A DNA stretch of 64,000 nucleotides from an uncultured Aquimarina sp. (GCA_947498775.1 CANMLL010000008.1:186001-250000); one strand, 5' to 3'. Shown: positions 49,268-59,346, numbered from the stretch's first letter. A program made the numbers and translations. The notes: generated by a model from the sequence alone, not told the origin.

Positions 49268-51166
49268 CTATTCATTATTTGATATGCTTTGGGTACTATC
49301 CTTTACTTTTTTAGAATATTTTAATGTAGTAACTGTTATGCTATCTCGTTGTTTTGCTGTACGAGTGAGATCTAGATCAATATGAGATGTCTTGGTCTGG
49401 TTTTTTTTCTCTTCGGGGTCTATTTCTTCTTTTATTTTCTCTTTGATTGGAATAGAATCTAATTGCTCATTAGTTTCTTTTAGTTCGGCATCTTTAAGCT
49501 CTTGTTCGAGTAGGCGGGAACCTTCAGATTTATTCTCTTCGAGACGTTTTATAGTTTCTTCATCAAAGAAGTCGGCTTCATCTTTTGGTAGTGGTATTCC
49601 TGTTATTTTGATAAGTTTTGGAGGTTGTTCACCTCTAAAGAGATCTGCTTTACTATTTATTTTTTCTTCTCCTCGCCAATTAAAACCTGAAAGTTCTCTG
49701 GCATTCTCAGGTAAATCAATTTCACGATATAAGGTGCCATCAATGTTTTGATAATAGTATACATCATCAATTTCTCGATTGGTAAGTAGTAACTTAATAG
49801 AGCTCGAAAGGACTTTATTGATCCCAATGAGTTTTAAATCACCGTCACTTTCACGTTGGTAGAAAATGGTTTCTGTGTTTTTATCAATATCAACTTGATA
49901 CATCTCATTGTCTTTAAATAAACCATAAAGAATCTGGCCTTTTACTTGGTTGTATCCCTCTTTTAAAGTGTCTTCCTGAACAAGAAATGCATTTTGGTAG
50001 ACTACAAGCGAATCTAATTTTTCGGTTTTTGTATTAGAAATAATCTTGATAGTATCACCTGTCATTTGATTTCGTTGTGACCAAATAATAGGTCTACCGA
50101 TCATTTTTGTGTATCCAGTGGTTTGATTTACATTAATAGAATCACTTTTACCGCTCATAGTACGCTTGTAGATTCTCACATCATAAAACCCATTCATTAT
50201 TCTATGTTCTGGTTTTCCGGTTACTCTAAGGGTGTCACTATGAATATAAATGGAGTCATTTTCTTGTAAAGTTGCGGCTAATGCTCTTTTGGTAATAAAA
50301 ACAGAGTCTTTATCCTTAAAAACCTCGGCATAGTGCCCGGTAATTACAGAGTTATTGGCTGTATCTAGTACTTTTATGTTATTTGTTGCCGAAGCAAATT
50401 GAATCGCACTATTATAAAAGATGCTATCCCCAAAAACGGTGCGATTGTCATAATCTATTTTGGCATTTTTGATAGCATATCCTGTTTTTACTTTAGTATC
50501 ATAAAATCCTCTTTCACAATACAGTGTACTTTCTTTTCCTTTTACGGTAGAAGGGCCGTATAAGTATGCATGTCCATTTTCGGTATAATAGTCTAATCGA
50601 TCAGAATCTACAGTGTTTTCTGGATTCACAATTTTTACCGTAGTATTAAATGAATATTGTTTTCTATCCATAAAATAACGACCAATTTTGCTTGTCAATG
50701 TATTTGACGAGTCTTTCACTGTTCCTCCGCTTCGATAATATGCCTGTTGCTTTAATCTGTCAAAAAATAAAGTATCTGTGCGTAAGGTGTTAGAAGGGGT
50801 TTCCATAAACACATTGTCCCTGGCATATGCAAATTTTGTATTACCGTTATATTCTGCATATTTACTGGTCATCGTAAGTGTGTCTCCCTGTTTTATAATT
50901 ACATTCCCTAATGCTTTTACAAATTTATCTTCATTATAATGGATGGCCTGGTCACACCAAATTTCTACTCCTTCGTGCTGCATATACACTTGTTTGTCTA
51001 CCTTGGCAAGAATGGTAGCTCCAGGAAATCTATTCTGGTCTTTTATTGTACGATCAGACTGAACTTTAATTTGTTTTCCTTCTTGTGCAGTAGTTACTGT
51101 AGAAAAAAGCATAACAAAAACTATATAGAAAAACGTATTCTTCAAGTATTTCAAATTTGTATGCAA
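49268..51166 (-). CDS. OstA/LptA-like lipopolysaccharide transport protein
   Basis: A 632-residue exported protein. A signal peptide (FFYIVFVMLFSTVTTAQ) precedes OstA-like beta-jellyroll repeats with alternating strands (YMQHEGVEIWCDQAIHYN, KFVKALGNVIIKQGDTL, SKYAEYNGNTKFAYARDNV, VKGKESTLYCERGFYDT). It is the large Bacteroidota form of LptA/OstA, expected to bridge the periplasm in lipopolysaccharide transport. The last 100 residues are Lys/Glu-rich and probably flexible. No lptB, lptC or lptD is nearby. Confidence 0.87.
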   Translation of the reverse strand: MHTNLKYLKNTFFYIVFVMLFSTVTTAQEGKQIKVQSDRTIKDQNRFPGATILAKVDKQVYMQHEGVEIWCDQAIHYNEDKFVKALGNVIIKQGDTLTMTSKYAEYNGNTKFAYARDNVFMETPSNTLRTDTLFFDRLKQQAYYRSGGTVKDSSNTLTSKIGRYFMDRKQYSFNTTVKIVNPENTVDSDRLDYYTENGHAYLYGPSTVKGKESTLYCERGFYDTKVKTGYAIKNAKIDYDNRTVFGDSIFYNSAIQFASATNNIKVLDTANNSVITGHYAEVFKDKDSVFITKRALAATLQENDSIYIHSDTLRVTGKPEHRIMNGFYDVRIYKRTMSGKSDSINVNQTTGYTKMIGRPIIWSQRNQMTGDTIKIISNTKTEKLDSLVVYQNAFLVQEDTLKEGYNQVKGQILYGLFKDNEMYQVDIDKNTETIFYQRESDGDLKLIGINKVLSSSIKLLLTNREIDDVYYYQNIDGTLYREIDLPENARELSGFNWRGEEKINSKADLFRGEQPPKLIKITGIPLPKDEADFFDEETIKRLEENKSEGSRLLEQELKDAELKETNEQLDSIPIKEKIKEEIDPEEKKNQTKTSHIDLDLTRTAKQRDSITVTTLKYSKKVKDSTQSISNNE

Positions 51167-51555
51167 AATAACGAAAATTGTATCTAATGATTGTAGAGGT
51201 TTGTATAAAATAAAATCCTACCCCATTATAAATACGTGTGCTTAGATGTAACGTTGCATTTTTCTTGAGTTTACAGGAATTTTTTGATTGTCGCAAGACC
51301 TAACATATGCTATAAGAAAAACTATTAAGATAAATTTTCGAAGATTTTAACATTCTATGTATTTTACTATCAGTAAATTGCAACACGAAAACAATAAAAC
51401 CTTAATCAATACTATGGGGATGGTATTGATAAGCTATTTCTTTTTTAAATAATACTTGTTATTAGAACTATTAGACATAATTCTAAGTGGTATTGTCATA
51501 TATGAAAATGGAGTAGAGGATTAAAATTGTAACACAATTATCAAAATAATACTAC
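51167..51555. other. Divergent spacer upstream of OstA-like and PD40 genes
   Basis: A 389-base AT-rich region from which two divergent genes start. ATCAATAC/GTATTGAT (51405-51412 and 51423-51430) is a small perfect inverted repeat with a 10-base loop. No TTTG/TAnnTTTG pair fits either gene convincingly, and no coding frame is supported. Confidence 0.5.
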
Positions 51556-52731
51556 ATGTTTTTGAAAAAAAACCTTTGGGGGCTGTTTTTTTTCTTTTTT
51601 TGGGGTACAGTATTTTCTCAATCAGAGCAATTAAAAATATTGGATAGAACTTTTAATGATTATGCTTATGTTGATTTTGAGACATCGCATATAAAAGAAA
51701 TAGTTAATCCTAATGAACGTTATAGTCATGTTTTAAACGTAGAGAATGAGTACAGTATGTTGCTGGATTCTCTTACTTCGGAAAAAAAGAAATCGGATAA
51801 GTTTATTTTACGTATTTTAAATATTAATTCTACATATTCAGATTATGCTCCTAGTTTTTATGGTGGAGCTTTGGTGTTTTCTTCTTCGAGAGATGTTAAT
51901 AGAGTTTCTAAAGCATTTGATGCATCAAACAATCAGCCTTTCCTGGATTTGTATATTGCTTCCAAAAGACCTGATAAACAAAGAATAAGGAAGTTAAAAG
52001 GAAAGATCAATTCAAAATTTCATGAATCTTCTCCAACCTTTAGTGAAGATGGGAAAACCGTATATTTTACCAGAAATAATTATTCAAACAAAAAACCTAA
52101 AAGCAATACAGAAGGAAAGGTGTTGTTAAAAATTTATAAGGCGAGTTATTATGATGGGAAATGGGGAGGTATAGAAGAAGTCTCTTTTTGTAGTGATGAG
52201 TATTCTGTAGCGCATCCCACCTTATCTCCAGATGGGCGGTTTTTATATTTTGCAAGTGACATGCCAGGAAGCCTGGGGAAATCGGATTTGTATGTGGTAA
52301 GAATTCATAAAGATGGAAGTTTTGGTGCTCCCGAAAACTTAGGAGATCAAATTAATACAATAGAAAGAGAAACTTTTCCGTATATGAGTGATAGTGGGAA
52401 ATTATTTTTTGCAAGTGATGGTTATCTAGGTTTTGGAGGTTTGGATGTTTATGTAGCGATGCCTAATGAATGTAATAACATAGAGATCTATAATTTAGGA
52501 GAGCCAATTAACAGCCTCGAAGATGATTTCACTTTTATTGTTAATGAAGAGAATAAAGTAGGATACTTTGCTAGTAATAGAAAAGGGGGAAAGGGAGATG
52601 ATGATATCTATGGTTTTAAGCAGTTGATTTCATTTAAAGAATACCATAGTAGAAAACCAAAAACTATACAAAAATTAGAAAAAGTAATTAAACTGAAAAA
52701 GCGCACTCTCGAAGAGATAACATCTATGTAG
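51556..52731 (+). CDS. Exported PD40 beta-propeller protein lacking OmpA domain
   Basis: A 391-residue protein with a signal peptide (NLWGLFFFFFWGTVFSQ). From about residue 95 it carries WD40-like PD40/TolB-type repeats (APSFYGGALVFSSSRD, ESSPTFSEDGKTVYFTRN, HPTLSPDGRFLYFASDMPG, ETFPYMSDSGKLFFASDGY, VGYFASNRKGGKGDDDIYGF). Its closest family is the large Bacteroidota OmpA-type envelope proteins, which after DDDIYGF continue with a carboxypeptidase-like domain and a C-terminal OmpA domain. Here the protein stops after about 30 more Lys-rich residues, so the peptidoglycan-binding end is missing. It could be a free periplasmic or surface propeller, or a truncated paralogue. Confidence 0.82.
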   Translation: MFLKKNLWGLFFFFFWGTVFSQSEQLKILDRTFNDYAYVDFETSHIKEIVNPNERYSHVLNVENEYSMLLDSLTSEKKKSDKFILRILNINSTYSDYAPSFYGGALVFSSSRDVNRVSKAFDASNNQPFLDLYIASKRPDKQRIRKLKGKINSKFHESSPTFSEDGKTVYFTRNNYSNKKPKSNTEGKVLLKIYKASYYDGKWGGIEEVSFCSDEYSVAHPTLSPDGRFLYFASDMPGSLGKSDLYVVRIHKDGSFGAPENLGDQINTIERETFPYMSDSGKLFFASDGYLGFGGLDVYVAMPNECNNIEIYNLGEPINSLEDDFTFIVNEENKVGYFASNRKGGKGDDDIYGFKQLISFKEYHSRKPKTIQKLEKVIKLKKRTLEEITSM

Positions 52732-52774
52732 GTAACATTGCTTTGTCTATTAAATTATGTGATGGTAAAAGACG

Positions 52775-52807
52775 AAACGCCGTTAAAACTTGGTTTTAAC
52801 GGCGTTT
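52775..52807. terminator. Bidirectional terminator between PD40 gene and purA
   Basis: AAACGCCGTTAAAAC (52775-52789) and GTTTTAACGGCGTTT (52793-52807) form a perfect 15-bp stem with a 3-base loop. Placed between converging genes, 10 bases from the purA stop, it should terminate both. Confidence 0.9.
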
Positions 52808-52817
52808 ACATATCATT

Positions 52818-54089
52818 TTATCTGTGTATAGTCTGTTTTCTATCGGGTCCTACAGAAACTATGGTAATCGGTGTTTCTAGTTCTTTTTCTAAAAACGCGA
52901 TATACTCATTAAGTTCCTTTGGTAATTCTGAAGCTTCTGTCATACCAGTAAGATCTTCAGACCAACCTTTCATTTCTGTATATATCGGAGTCACATTTTC
53001 TGATTCAATATTATAGGGTAGGTGAGTGATAGTTTGCCCTTTGTATGTATATGCAGTACATACCTTAAGCGCTTTAAATCCGCTTAAAACATCACCTTTC
53101 ATCATCATTAATTTGGTAACGCCATTTACATGTACAGCATATTTTAGGGCTACAAGATCCAGCCAGCCACATCTTCTGGGTCTACCAGTTGTAGCACCAA
53201 ATTCGTGACCTACTCTAGCCATTGTTTCTCCATTTTCATCAAATAACTCAGTAGGAAAAGGACCACTACCCACTCTGGTAGTATAAGCCTTAAAAATCCC
53301 AAAAACATCTTTGATTTTATTAGGAGCAATTCCTAATCCTGTACAAGCGCCAGCAGCTGTAGTATTTGATGACGTAACAAACGGGTATGTTCCAAAATCA
53401 ATATCCAGTAAAGATCCTTGTGCTCCTTCAGCTAATATGGTTTTTCCTTCTTTTTGTGCCTGATATAGATATTCTTCGCTATCAATAAATGTCAAAGTTT
53501 TTAAGGTAGCTACAGCTTCAAAAAATTCAATTTCAAGTTCTTGTAAATCATATTCAATTTTAGCATCATAGAAATCAATCATTGCCTCGTGTTTATTAGC
53601 CAAAGATCGATAACGTTTTTTCCAGTCACTTAATTCAAGATCTCCTACACGGATACCATTTCTACCGGTCTTATCCATATAAGTAGGGCCAATACCTTTT
53701 AAGGTTGAGCCAATTTTTGCTTTTCCTTTTGAAGCTTCAGAAACCGCGTCTAGAATTCTATGGGTAGGAAGAATTAGGTGAGCTTTTCTCGAAATCAACA
53801 GCTTCGATTTATAATCCAGATTAAACGTATTTAGATTGTCTAGTTCCTTTTTGAATATCACAGGGTCGATCACAACGCCATTTCCAACCAAATTAATGGC
53901 TTTATCATGAAAAATACCACTTGGGATGGTATGCAATACATGCTTGATTCCGTCAAATTCTAAGGTGTGCCCTGCATTTGGACCGCCTTGAAATCTTGCA
54001 ATAATATCATAATCTTTTGTAAGAACGTCTACAATTTTTCCTTTGCCCTCGTCTCCCCACTGAAGACCAAGCAATAAATTTACTGCCAT
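52818..54089 (-). CDS. purA: Adenylosuccinate synthetase
   Basis: A 423-residue GTP-dependent enzyme joining IMP and aspartate to adenylosuccinate in AMP synthesis. N-terminal LLLGLQWGDEGKGKIVD contains the P-loop and the catalytic Asp. FQGGPNAGHT contains the catalytic His, GIGPTYMDKTGRNGIRVGDL the IMP site, and TTTGRPRRCGW the arginine loop. Full length. Its ATG overlaps the fur stop by one base (TAATG-type junction), so the pair is cotranscribed. Confidence 0.97.
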   Translation of the reverse strand: MAVNLLLGLQWGDEGKGKIVDVLTKDYDIIARFQGGPNAGHTLEFDGIKHVLHTIPSGIFHDKAINLVGNGVVIDPVIFKKELDNLNTFNLDYKSKLLISRKAHLILPTHRILDAVSEASKGKAKIGSTLKGIGPTYMDKTGRNGIRVGDLELSDWKKRYRSLANKHEAMIDFYDAKIEYDLQELEIEFFEAVATLKTLTFIDSEEYLYQAQKEGKTILAEGAQGSLLDIDFGTYPFVTSSNTTAAGACTGLGIAPNKIKDVFGIFKAYTTRVGSGPFPTELFDENGETMARVGHEFGATTGRPRRCGWLDLVALKYAVHVNGVTKLMMMKGDVLSGFKALKVCTAYTYKGQTITHLPYNIESENVTPIYTEMKGWSEDLTGMTEASELPKELNEYIAFLEKELETPITIVSVGPDRKQTIHR

Positions 54090-54556
54090 TATTTATCTAG
54101 ATTAGTTGTTTTTTTTTTAATTCCGTAGAAATACAAAGAGTGATTTGTGATATCAACATCAAAAATTTCTTCTATTGTTTTTTTTATTGATTGAATTCTA
54201 GGATCACAGAATTCTAATACCTCACCGGTATCGGTAAGAATAAGATGATCATGTTGCCTGTCAAAATATGATTTTTCGTACTGCGCCTGGTTTTGTCCAA
54301 ATTGGTGTTTTCTCACCAATTTGCATTCTAGTAACAATTCGATTGTATTGTATAGAGTAGCACGACTAACCCGGTAATTTTTATTTTTCATTTTGATGTA
54401 AAGTGATTCTATATCAAAATGTTCATCACTTTCATAGATTTCTTGAAGGATGGCATATCTTTCGGGTGTTTTTCTATGACCATTTTCTTCTAAGAAACTG
54501 GTAAACACATTTTTGACTATAACTTGGTCGTTTTGTGAAGTTGCTTTAGTACTCAT
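54089..54556 (-). CDS. fur: Fur-family transcriptional regulator
   Basis: A 155-residue winged-helix metalloregulator. The DNA-binding domain is recognisable from [30 protein letters not shown] and [22 protein letters not shown]. The metal site region reads [22 protein letters not shown]: the regulatory His/Asp are there, but the first Cys pair of the structural zinc site in canonical Fur is absent, leaving one Cys. This is the Flavobacteriia type, so metal specificity (iron, zinc or peroxide sensing) is not certain. It is transcribed from 30 bases after relA/spoT and overlaps purA. Confidence 0.88.
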   Translation of the reverse strand: MSTKATSQNDQVIVKNVFTSFLEENGHRKTPERYAILQEIYESDEHFDIESLYIKMKNKNYRVSRATLYNTIELLLECKLVRKHQFGQNQAQYEKSYFDRQHDHLILTDTGEVLEFCDPRIQSIKKTIEEIFDVDITNHSLYFYGIKKKTTNLDK

Positions 54557-54586
54557 ACGTTTAAAAACGCAAAGTTACATTATTTT

Positions 54587-56791
54587 TTATTCTCTGACTA
54601 CTTTATCAATACCACTTATTTTAGAAAGATTTTTCATTACTGTTTTTAGGGTGTTTTTATTTTTAACTCCAACTGTTATTTTACCTGTAAACACCCCGTC
54701 ATTAGTATCAAAATTCATGTTGTAGATGGCAAGATGCATGTTGTTTGATATTATTTGCGTTACTTCATTAACCACACCTATATTATCGATACCATTAAGT
54801 TTGATTACTGCCTTAAATTCTTCTTGACTAGAATCTATCCATTTGGCGGGTATAATTCGATACGCATAATTACTCTGTAACTGCAATGCATTAGGACAAT
54901 TACTTTTATGAACTTTTATTCCTTCATTTACCGTAATAAAACCAAAAACGTCATCTCCTGGAATAGGATTACAACAGTTTGATAATTTATATTCTAATTT
55001 TTCTAATTCTTTACCAAAAACAAGTAGATCATACTTAGATGTTATTTCTTCTTTGTTTACATCTTTTATATTACCTCTACGAATTCTACTTTTGATAAAA
55101 CTCATAAAGACATTACTTCTTGTAGTAGCGAATTCCTTTATTTTTTGATTATCGATTGTACCAATACCCACTCTATAAAACAGATCCAGACTGGTTTTGA
55201 GTTTAAAATATAAAACAAGCTCGTTGACCACTTTTTCGCTCATAGTTATTTTTTGAGAGCGTAGTTTTCTTTTCAGGATTACTTTACCATCTTCGGCAAT
55301 TTGTTTCTTCTCATCTCGCAGCGCAGATTTAATTCTTGACCTTGCTCTTGCTGTAGTTGCATAATCGAGCCAACTCGATGAAGGTTTAGATTTGGTAGAG
55401 GTAATTATTTCTACCTGATCTCCACTTTTGAGCTCATGACTTAGCGGTACTAATTTTCCGTTTACTCTGGTGCCACGAGTTTTTAAACCAATTTCGGTAT
55501 GTATACTAAAACCAAAATCCAGGGCTGTGGCGCCTTTAGGTAGGGATTTTAGATCTCCTTCTGGAGTAAAAACAAATATTTCTTTGGCATAGAGGTTTAG
55601 TTTGAACTCTTCTACAAAATCTACGGCGTTAGTTTCAGAATTTTCAAGTGCCTCTTGTAATCTGTTTAACCATCCATCTAACCCTTGATCTTGTTTTTCT
55701 TCTGTGTTTTTATATTTATAATGAGCGGCATATCCTTTTTCTGCTATTTCATGCATGCGTTCACTGCGTATTTGTACTTCTACCCATTTACTGTCAGGAC
55801 CAATTACTGTGATATGCAATGCTTCATAACCTGTTGATTTGGGTTGCGAGATCCAATCTCTTAACCGAATAGGATTTGGGCGGTAATAATCGGTTACTAC
55901 TGTATATATTTTCCAGGCAATAAACTTTTCATTTTCAAAATCGGACCTATAAATTATTCGTATTGCAAATTTGTCATATACTTCATCAAATGATACATTT
56001 TGCTTTACCATTTTGCGTCGTATAGAAAAAATAGATTTTGGTCTTCCTTTGATATCATAATTCAACCCTTCTTTATCCAGTCCTTCTCTTATTTTATCCG
56101 AAAATCTCTTGATGTATGCATCTTGTTCTTCTTTACTGTCTTTTATCTTTTCAAGGATATCCTTATAAACTTCTGGTTCTGTATATTTTAATCCTAGATC
56201 TTCAAGTTCTGTTTTTATGTTGTAAAGCCCGATTCTATGAGCTAGCGGAGCATAGATGTATAATGTTTCTGAAGCAATTTTAACTTGTTTATCCGGACGC
56301 ATAGCATCCATAGTTTGCATATTATGCAAACGATCTGCAATCTTAATAATGATAACCCGTACATCATCATTCAGGGTTAGTAACATTTTTCTGAAATTTT
56401 CGGCTTGCAAGGAGATGTCCTTATCTTTTTTTAGTGAAGATATTTTTGTTAATCCGTCTACAATTCGAGCTACAGTTTCTCCAAACATTTGTTCGATGTC
56501 TACCAGTGTATATTCGGTATCTTCGACAACATCATGAAGCAAGGCAGCGGCAATAGATGTGGCGTCCAGACCTATTTCGCTGGCAACAATTTTGGCAACG
56601 GCAATAGGATGGAAAATATAAGCTTCTCCACTTTTGCGACGTTGATCTTTATGTGCATCAACGGCAATATCAAAGGCTTGGCGTATAAGTGTTTTGTCTT
56701 CTTTGGAAAGATTTCTATAGCTAATGCGAAGCAATTCTTTATATTGCTTGGCGATCTGTTTATTTTCTTCCTCTATAGCAGCTTCTGTCAT
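54587..56791 (-). CDS. Bifunctional (p)ppGpp synthetase/hydrolase
   Basis: A 734-residue RelA/SpoT homologue. The HD hydrolase domain keeps His61 (HPIAV) and the H86-D87 pair of LLHDVVEDT, so degradation of (p)ppGpp should work. The synthetase domain has RIIYRSDFENEKFIAWKIYTVV and TGYEALHITV. TGS (IFVFTPEGDLKSLPKGATALDFG-like) and C-terminal zinc-finger/ACT domains (NCCNPIPGDDVFGFITVNEGIKVHKSNCPN, then INLGIDNIGVVNEVTQII-like) complete it. It is probably the single long RSH enzyme of this strain and governs the stringent response. It is the first gene of a relA/spoT-fur-purA set. Confidence 0.95.
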   Translation of the reverse strand: MTEAAIEEENKQIAKQYKELLRISYRNLSKEDKTLIRQAFDIAVDAHKDQRRKSGEAYIFHPIAVAKIVASEIGLDATSIAAALLHDVVEDTEYTLVDIEQMFGETVARIVDGLTKISSLKKDKDISLQAENFRKMLLTLNDDVRVIIIKIADRLHNMQTMDAMRPDKQVKIASETLYIYAPLAHRIGLYNIKTELEDLGLKYTEPEVYKDILEKIKDSKEEQDAYIKRFSDKIREGLDKEGLNYDIKGRPKSIFSIRRKMVKQNVSFDEVYDKFAIRIIYRSDFENEKFIAWKIYTVVTDYYRPNPIRLRDWISQPKSTGYEALHITVIGPDSKWVEVQIRSERMHEIAEKGYAAHYKYKNTEEKQDQGLDGWLNRLQEALENSETNAVDFVEEFKLNLYAKEIFVFTPEGDLKSLPKGATALDFGFSIHTEIGLKTRGTRVNGKLVPLSHELKSGDQVEIITSTKSKPSSSWLDYATTARARSRIKSALRDEKKQIAEDGKVILKRKLRSQKITMSEKVVNELVLYFKLKTSLDLFYRVGIGTIDNQKIKEFATTRSNVFMSFIKSRIRRGNIKDVNKEEITSKYDLLVFGKELEKLEYKLSNCCNPIPGDDVFGFITVNEGIKVHKSNCPNALQLQSNYAYRIIPAKWIDSSQEEFKAVIKLNGIDNIGVVNEVTQIISNNMHLAIYNMNFDTNDGVFTGKITVGVKNKNTLKTVMKNLSKISGIDKVVRE

Positions 56792-56971
56792 AACATCAAG
56801 TTTTCTATGAAAGCCCTATTATAATTGTGCGTATTTGTTTTCCCTTAATAAATAAATTGTACAATAATTATGCCCTTAATTAAAGATAATAATAAATTGA
56901 CTTAGATTAGGTACAATAATAATTAAAAGTACAATTATCAATTGTAACCACCAAGTACTTGATAATGGATT

Positions 56972-58204
56972 TCAGTCTTTGAGATTTTTTATCCGCTGCA
57001 ATAGAGTAGGATGAGAGTAGTGTATAAATACCATTGCCGGATGAGGTGTCAGATTACTGAAATTATTTTTAGATAATTTTTTCAAGCTTTTTATTAATGC
57101 ATCACTGTTATACGTGTTTTTTGCATAATCGTCTGCTTGGTACTCAAATGCTCTGGACACTACATTCATAATTAACCCTGTAATTTCTGAAATAGGACTA
57201 TATAGAATCCCAAAAGTAATGAGTCCAATATGAAAAGAAGGGATATCGACATTAAGTGCTTCGGATAAGAGCGGATTAGCAATAAAAAGAGATAGAAACC
57301 ATAAGGTCAATCCCGTAAGGGCGACAGATAATATTAGATTAATGATAACATGCCTTTTTTTATAATGCCCTACTTCATGAGCAAGCACAGCAACAATTTC
57401 TTCATTGTTAAGGTCTTTTATTAATGTATCGTAAAGTGTTATTCTTTTTTCGCTTCCAAGTCCAGAGAAATATGCATTTGCTTTTGTACTTCTTTTGGAT
57501 CCATCTATTACAAAAATATCTTTTAGCTGAAACCCTACTTTTTTAGCATATGCCTGGATAGTATCTCTTAGCTCGCCGGGCTCTAAAGGGGTCTGTTTAT
57601 TAAAAATAGGAACAATAAGCTTGGCATAAAACATGTTCATTGCTATAGTGAAGATAGACACAAGTCCTAATGCATAGATCCAGAAGGATTTACCGGTCAA
57701 TTCATAAAACCAAATAATTAAAGCCAAAAGGCCGCCCCCAACAATAATCATCATGATGATACTTTTAATCTTATCGATAAAAAAAGTTTTTGTCGACATT
57801 TTATTGAAACCAAATTTCTCTTCGATCACAAAGATTTTATAGTACATAGCAGGTGTAGACAAAATATCACTTCCTATCATAATGATACCAAAAAAAATAA
57901 GCCCAACAACTATTGAATTATCCGAAAAACCCCTTGCAATAGTATCAACAAATGCAAAACCATCAAAAAAGAAAAACAGAAGCATTATACAAAGAGAAAT
58001 ACTAGAGGAGACCATTTTAAATTTATAATTCGCTTTCTTATAAGCAATGGATTTTTTGTATTCGTCTTCCGGATAAACGTCATGTAGCTCTTCTGGAATC
58101 GTATCATCATAATGCATAGCATTTAGAATGTCTAATAGTGAGTCTATTACAAATACAATAATGATGATAGCAATTAGTAAGTAAAATAGGGAAATAGGGG
58201 TCAT
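56972..58204 (-). CDS. M48 family CAAX-type membrane metalloprotease
   Basis: A 410-residue Ste24-type peptidase with seven or so membrane segments. The zinc motif HEVGH is at residues 276-280 (LAHEVGHYKKRH), and the third ligand lies in the EYQADDYAKNTY region after residue 340. An N-terminal periplasmic/cytosolic segment (DDTIPEELHDVYPEDEY) is typical of the CAAX-prenyl protease branch. It probably degrades or processes membrane proteins. Its ATG overlaps the TAA of a decayed upstream gene, described separately, showing an ancestral translational coupling. Confidence 0.92.
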   Translation of the reverse strand: MTPISLFYLLIAIIIIVFVIDSLLDILNAMHYDDTIPEELHDVYPEDEYKKSIAYKKANYKFKMVSSSISLCIMLLFFFFDGFAFVDTIARGFSDNSIVVGLIFFGIIMIGSDILSTPAMYYKIFVIEEKFGFNKMSTKTFFIDKIKSIIMMIIVGGGLLALIIWFYELTGKSFWIYALGLVSIFTIAMNMFYAKLIVPIFNKQTPLEPGELRDTIQAYAKKVGFQLKDIFVIDGSKRSTKANAYFSGLGSEKRITLYDTLIKDLNNEEIVAVLAHEVGHYKKRHVIINLILSVALTGLTLWFLSLFIANPLLSEALNVDIPSFHIGLITFGILYSPISEITGLIMNVVSRAFEYQADDYAKNTYNSDALIKSLKKLSKNNFSNLTPHPAMVFIHYSHPTLLQRIKNLKD

Positions 58205-58460
58205 TAGTCTATAGCAATTAATGGTTTAAGTTGTTCAGATTTATGGGAAGCGGTAAGATAATAATTTTTACCATATTTATTATGGAATTGATCATCTTTT
58301 AATCTAAATAATTCTCCGATGGCTTTGCCTCGAGGATAGTAGGTTTTAAGAAATTTTTTAACCTGTTTTCTGCATTAGAAAATCTATTTCATGTTGAAAC
58401 TACTTCAAATACAGTCGCTTCATTTAGTTTTTTAATGTAACCATGGCCTGCTATGCGATG
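58204..58460 (-). pseudogene. Decayed gene upstream of the M48 protease
   Basis: No intact frame covers this stretch, yet two clearly coding fragments occur on the minus strand. The upstream one reads IAGHGYIKKLNEATVFEVVST and then meets TGA near 58390. The downstream one, in another frame, reads VKKFLKTYYPRGKAIGELF and KDDQFHNKYGKNYYL and ends in a TAA that overlaps the ATG of the M48 gene. A stop and a frameshift therefore separate parts of one former protein. I do not recognise the family. The overlap suggests it was once translated with the protease. Confidence 0.5.
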
Positions 58461-58536
58461 CTATGCCAAAATCAAGAAAACTACTGCATTTATTGTATTT
58501 CCAACCCTCATAACGAAATTCTAATGTAAACCGGGT

Positions 58537-59346
58537 TTAATTCATAAAATTGCGTTGGCGTTTGGCTTCAAAAATTAAAATTCCTGCCGCTACCGAAACA
58601 TTCATTGAATCTATCACACCATGCATAGGGATTTTTATATTTTGAGTAGTATTTGTTAAGAAATCTTCACTTAATCCAATAGCTTCAGTGCCAACGATAA
58701 TGGCAGTCGGGTTAGTGTAATCCTGGGTATAATAGTCTACCGAAGCTTGTAACGCAGCTCCGTAAATATTGATTTGGTGTTGTTGTAAGAAATTAATGAT
58801 GTCTAGAGAAGATCCTGTAGCAACTTTATTAGTAAATAAACATCCAACACTGGATCTGATAATGTTTGGATTGTACATATCGGTTTTTGGATTGGCAATC
58901 AACACAGCATCCAGTTGTGCAGCATCAGCAGTACGAAGCATTGCTCCTATATTGCCAGGTTTCTCTGGAGCTTCGGCTACAAGAATAAGCGGCTTTTTTG
59001 AAGACAATCTAAAGTTTTTTATGTCCAAGTTTTTAGAAATTGATACAGCCAAAATCCCTTCTGTGGTTGTTCTATAGGCAATTTTGTGATAGATTTCGGG
59101 TGTGATTTCAAAAAAATCAATGATTTCTTGATGACTTTGGATAATAGTAGAGACGTCTTCAAAAGAGATAATAGACGAACAATAATATATTTGAGTGATA
59201 GTGTATCCTCCTTTGATAGCCAAAGAAATTTCGCGCTTGCCCTCAATAATAAAGCATTTTTCCTTATTACGAACTCTTGATTTTTCTTTAAGTAGATTAA
59301 GAAACTTTATTTTTGGATTTTGAAAACTTTTTATTTGGTTTTGCAT
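58537..59346 (-). CDS. SpoU/TrmH-family RNA 2'-O-methyltransferase
   Basis: A 269-residue SPOUT methyltransferase with an N-terminal substrate-binding domain (KIKFLNLLKEKSRVRNKEKCFIIEG). The C-terminal trefoil-knot domain shows all three motifs: APEKPGNIGAMLRTADAAQLDAVLI (motif 1), IIVGTEAIGLSEDFL (motif 2) and IPMHGVIDSMNVSVAAGILIFEA (motif 3). It methylates a ribose 2'-OH in rRNA or tRNA, precise target unknown. A box CAAATATA (59352-59359; TATATTTG on the coding strand) lies 6 bases before the ATG, which would imply a nearly leaderless message. Confidence 0.93.
   Translation of the reverse strand: MQNQIKSFQNPKIKFLNLLKEKSRVRNKEKCFIIEGKREISLAIKGGYTITQIYYCSSIISFEDVSTIIQSHQEIIDFFEITPEIYHKIAYRTTTEGILAVSISKNLDIKNFRLSSKKPLILVAEAPEKPGNIGAMLRTADAAQLDAVLIANPKTDMYNPNIIRSSVGCLFTNKVATGSSLDIINFLQQHQINIYGAALQASVDYYTQDYTNPTAIIVGTEAIGLSEDFLTNTTQNIKIPMHGVIDSMNVSVAAGILIFEAKRQRNFMN

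Noticed and set aside
51066..51296. Minus-strand open frame of 76 codons
   Set aside because: It overlaps the signal-peptide end of the OstA-like gene in another frame and has no recognisable product.
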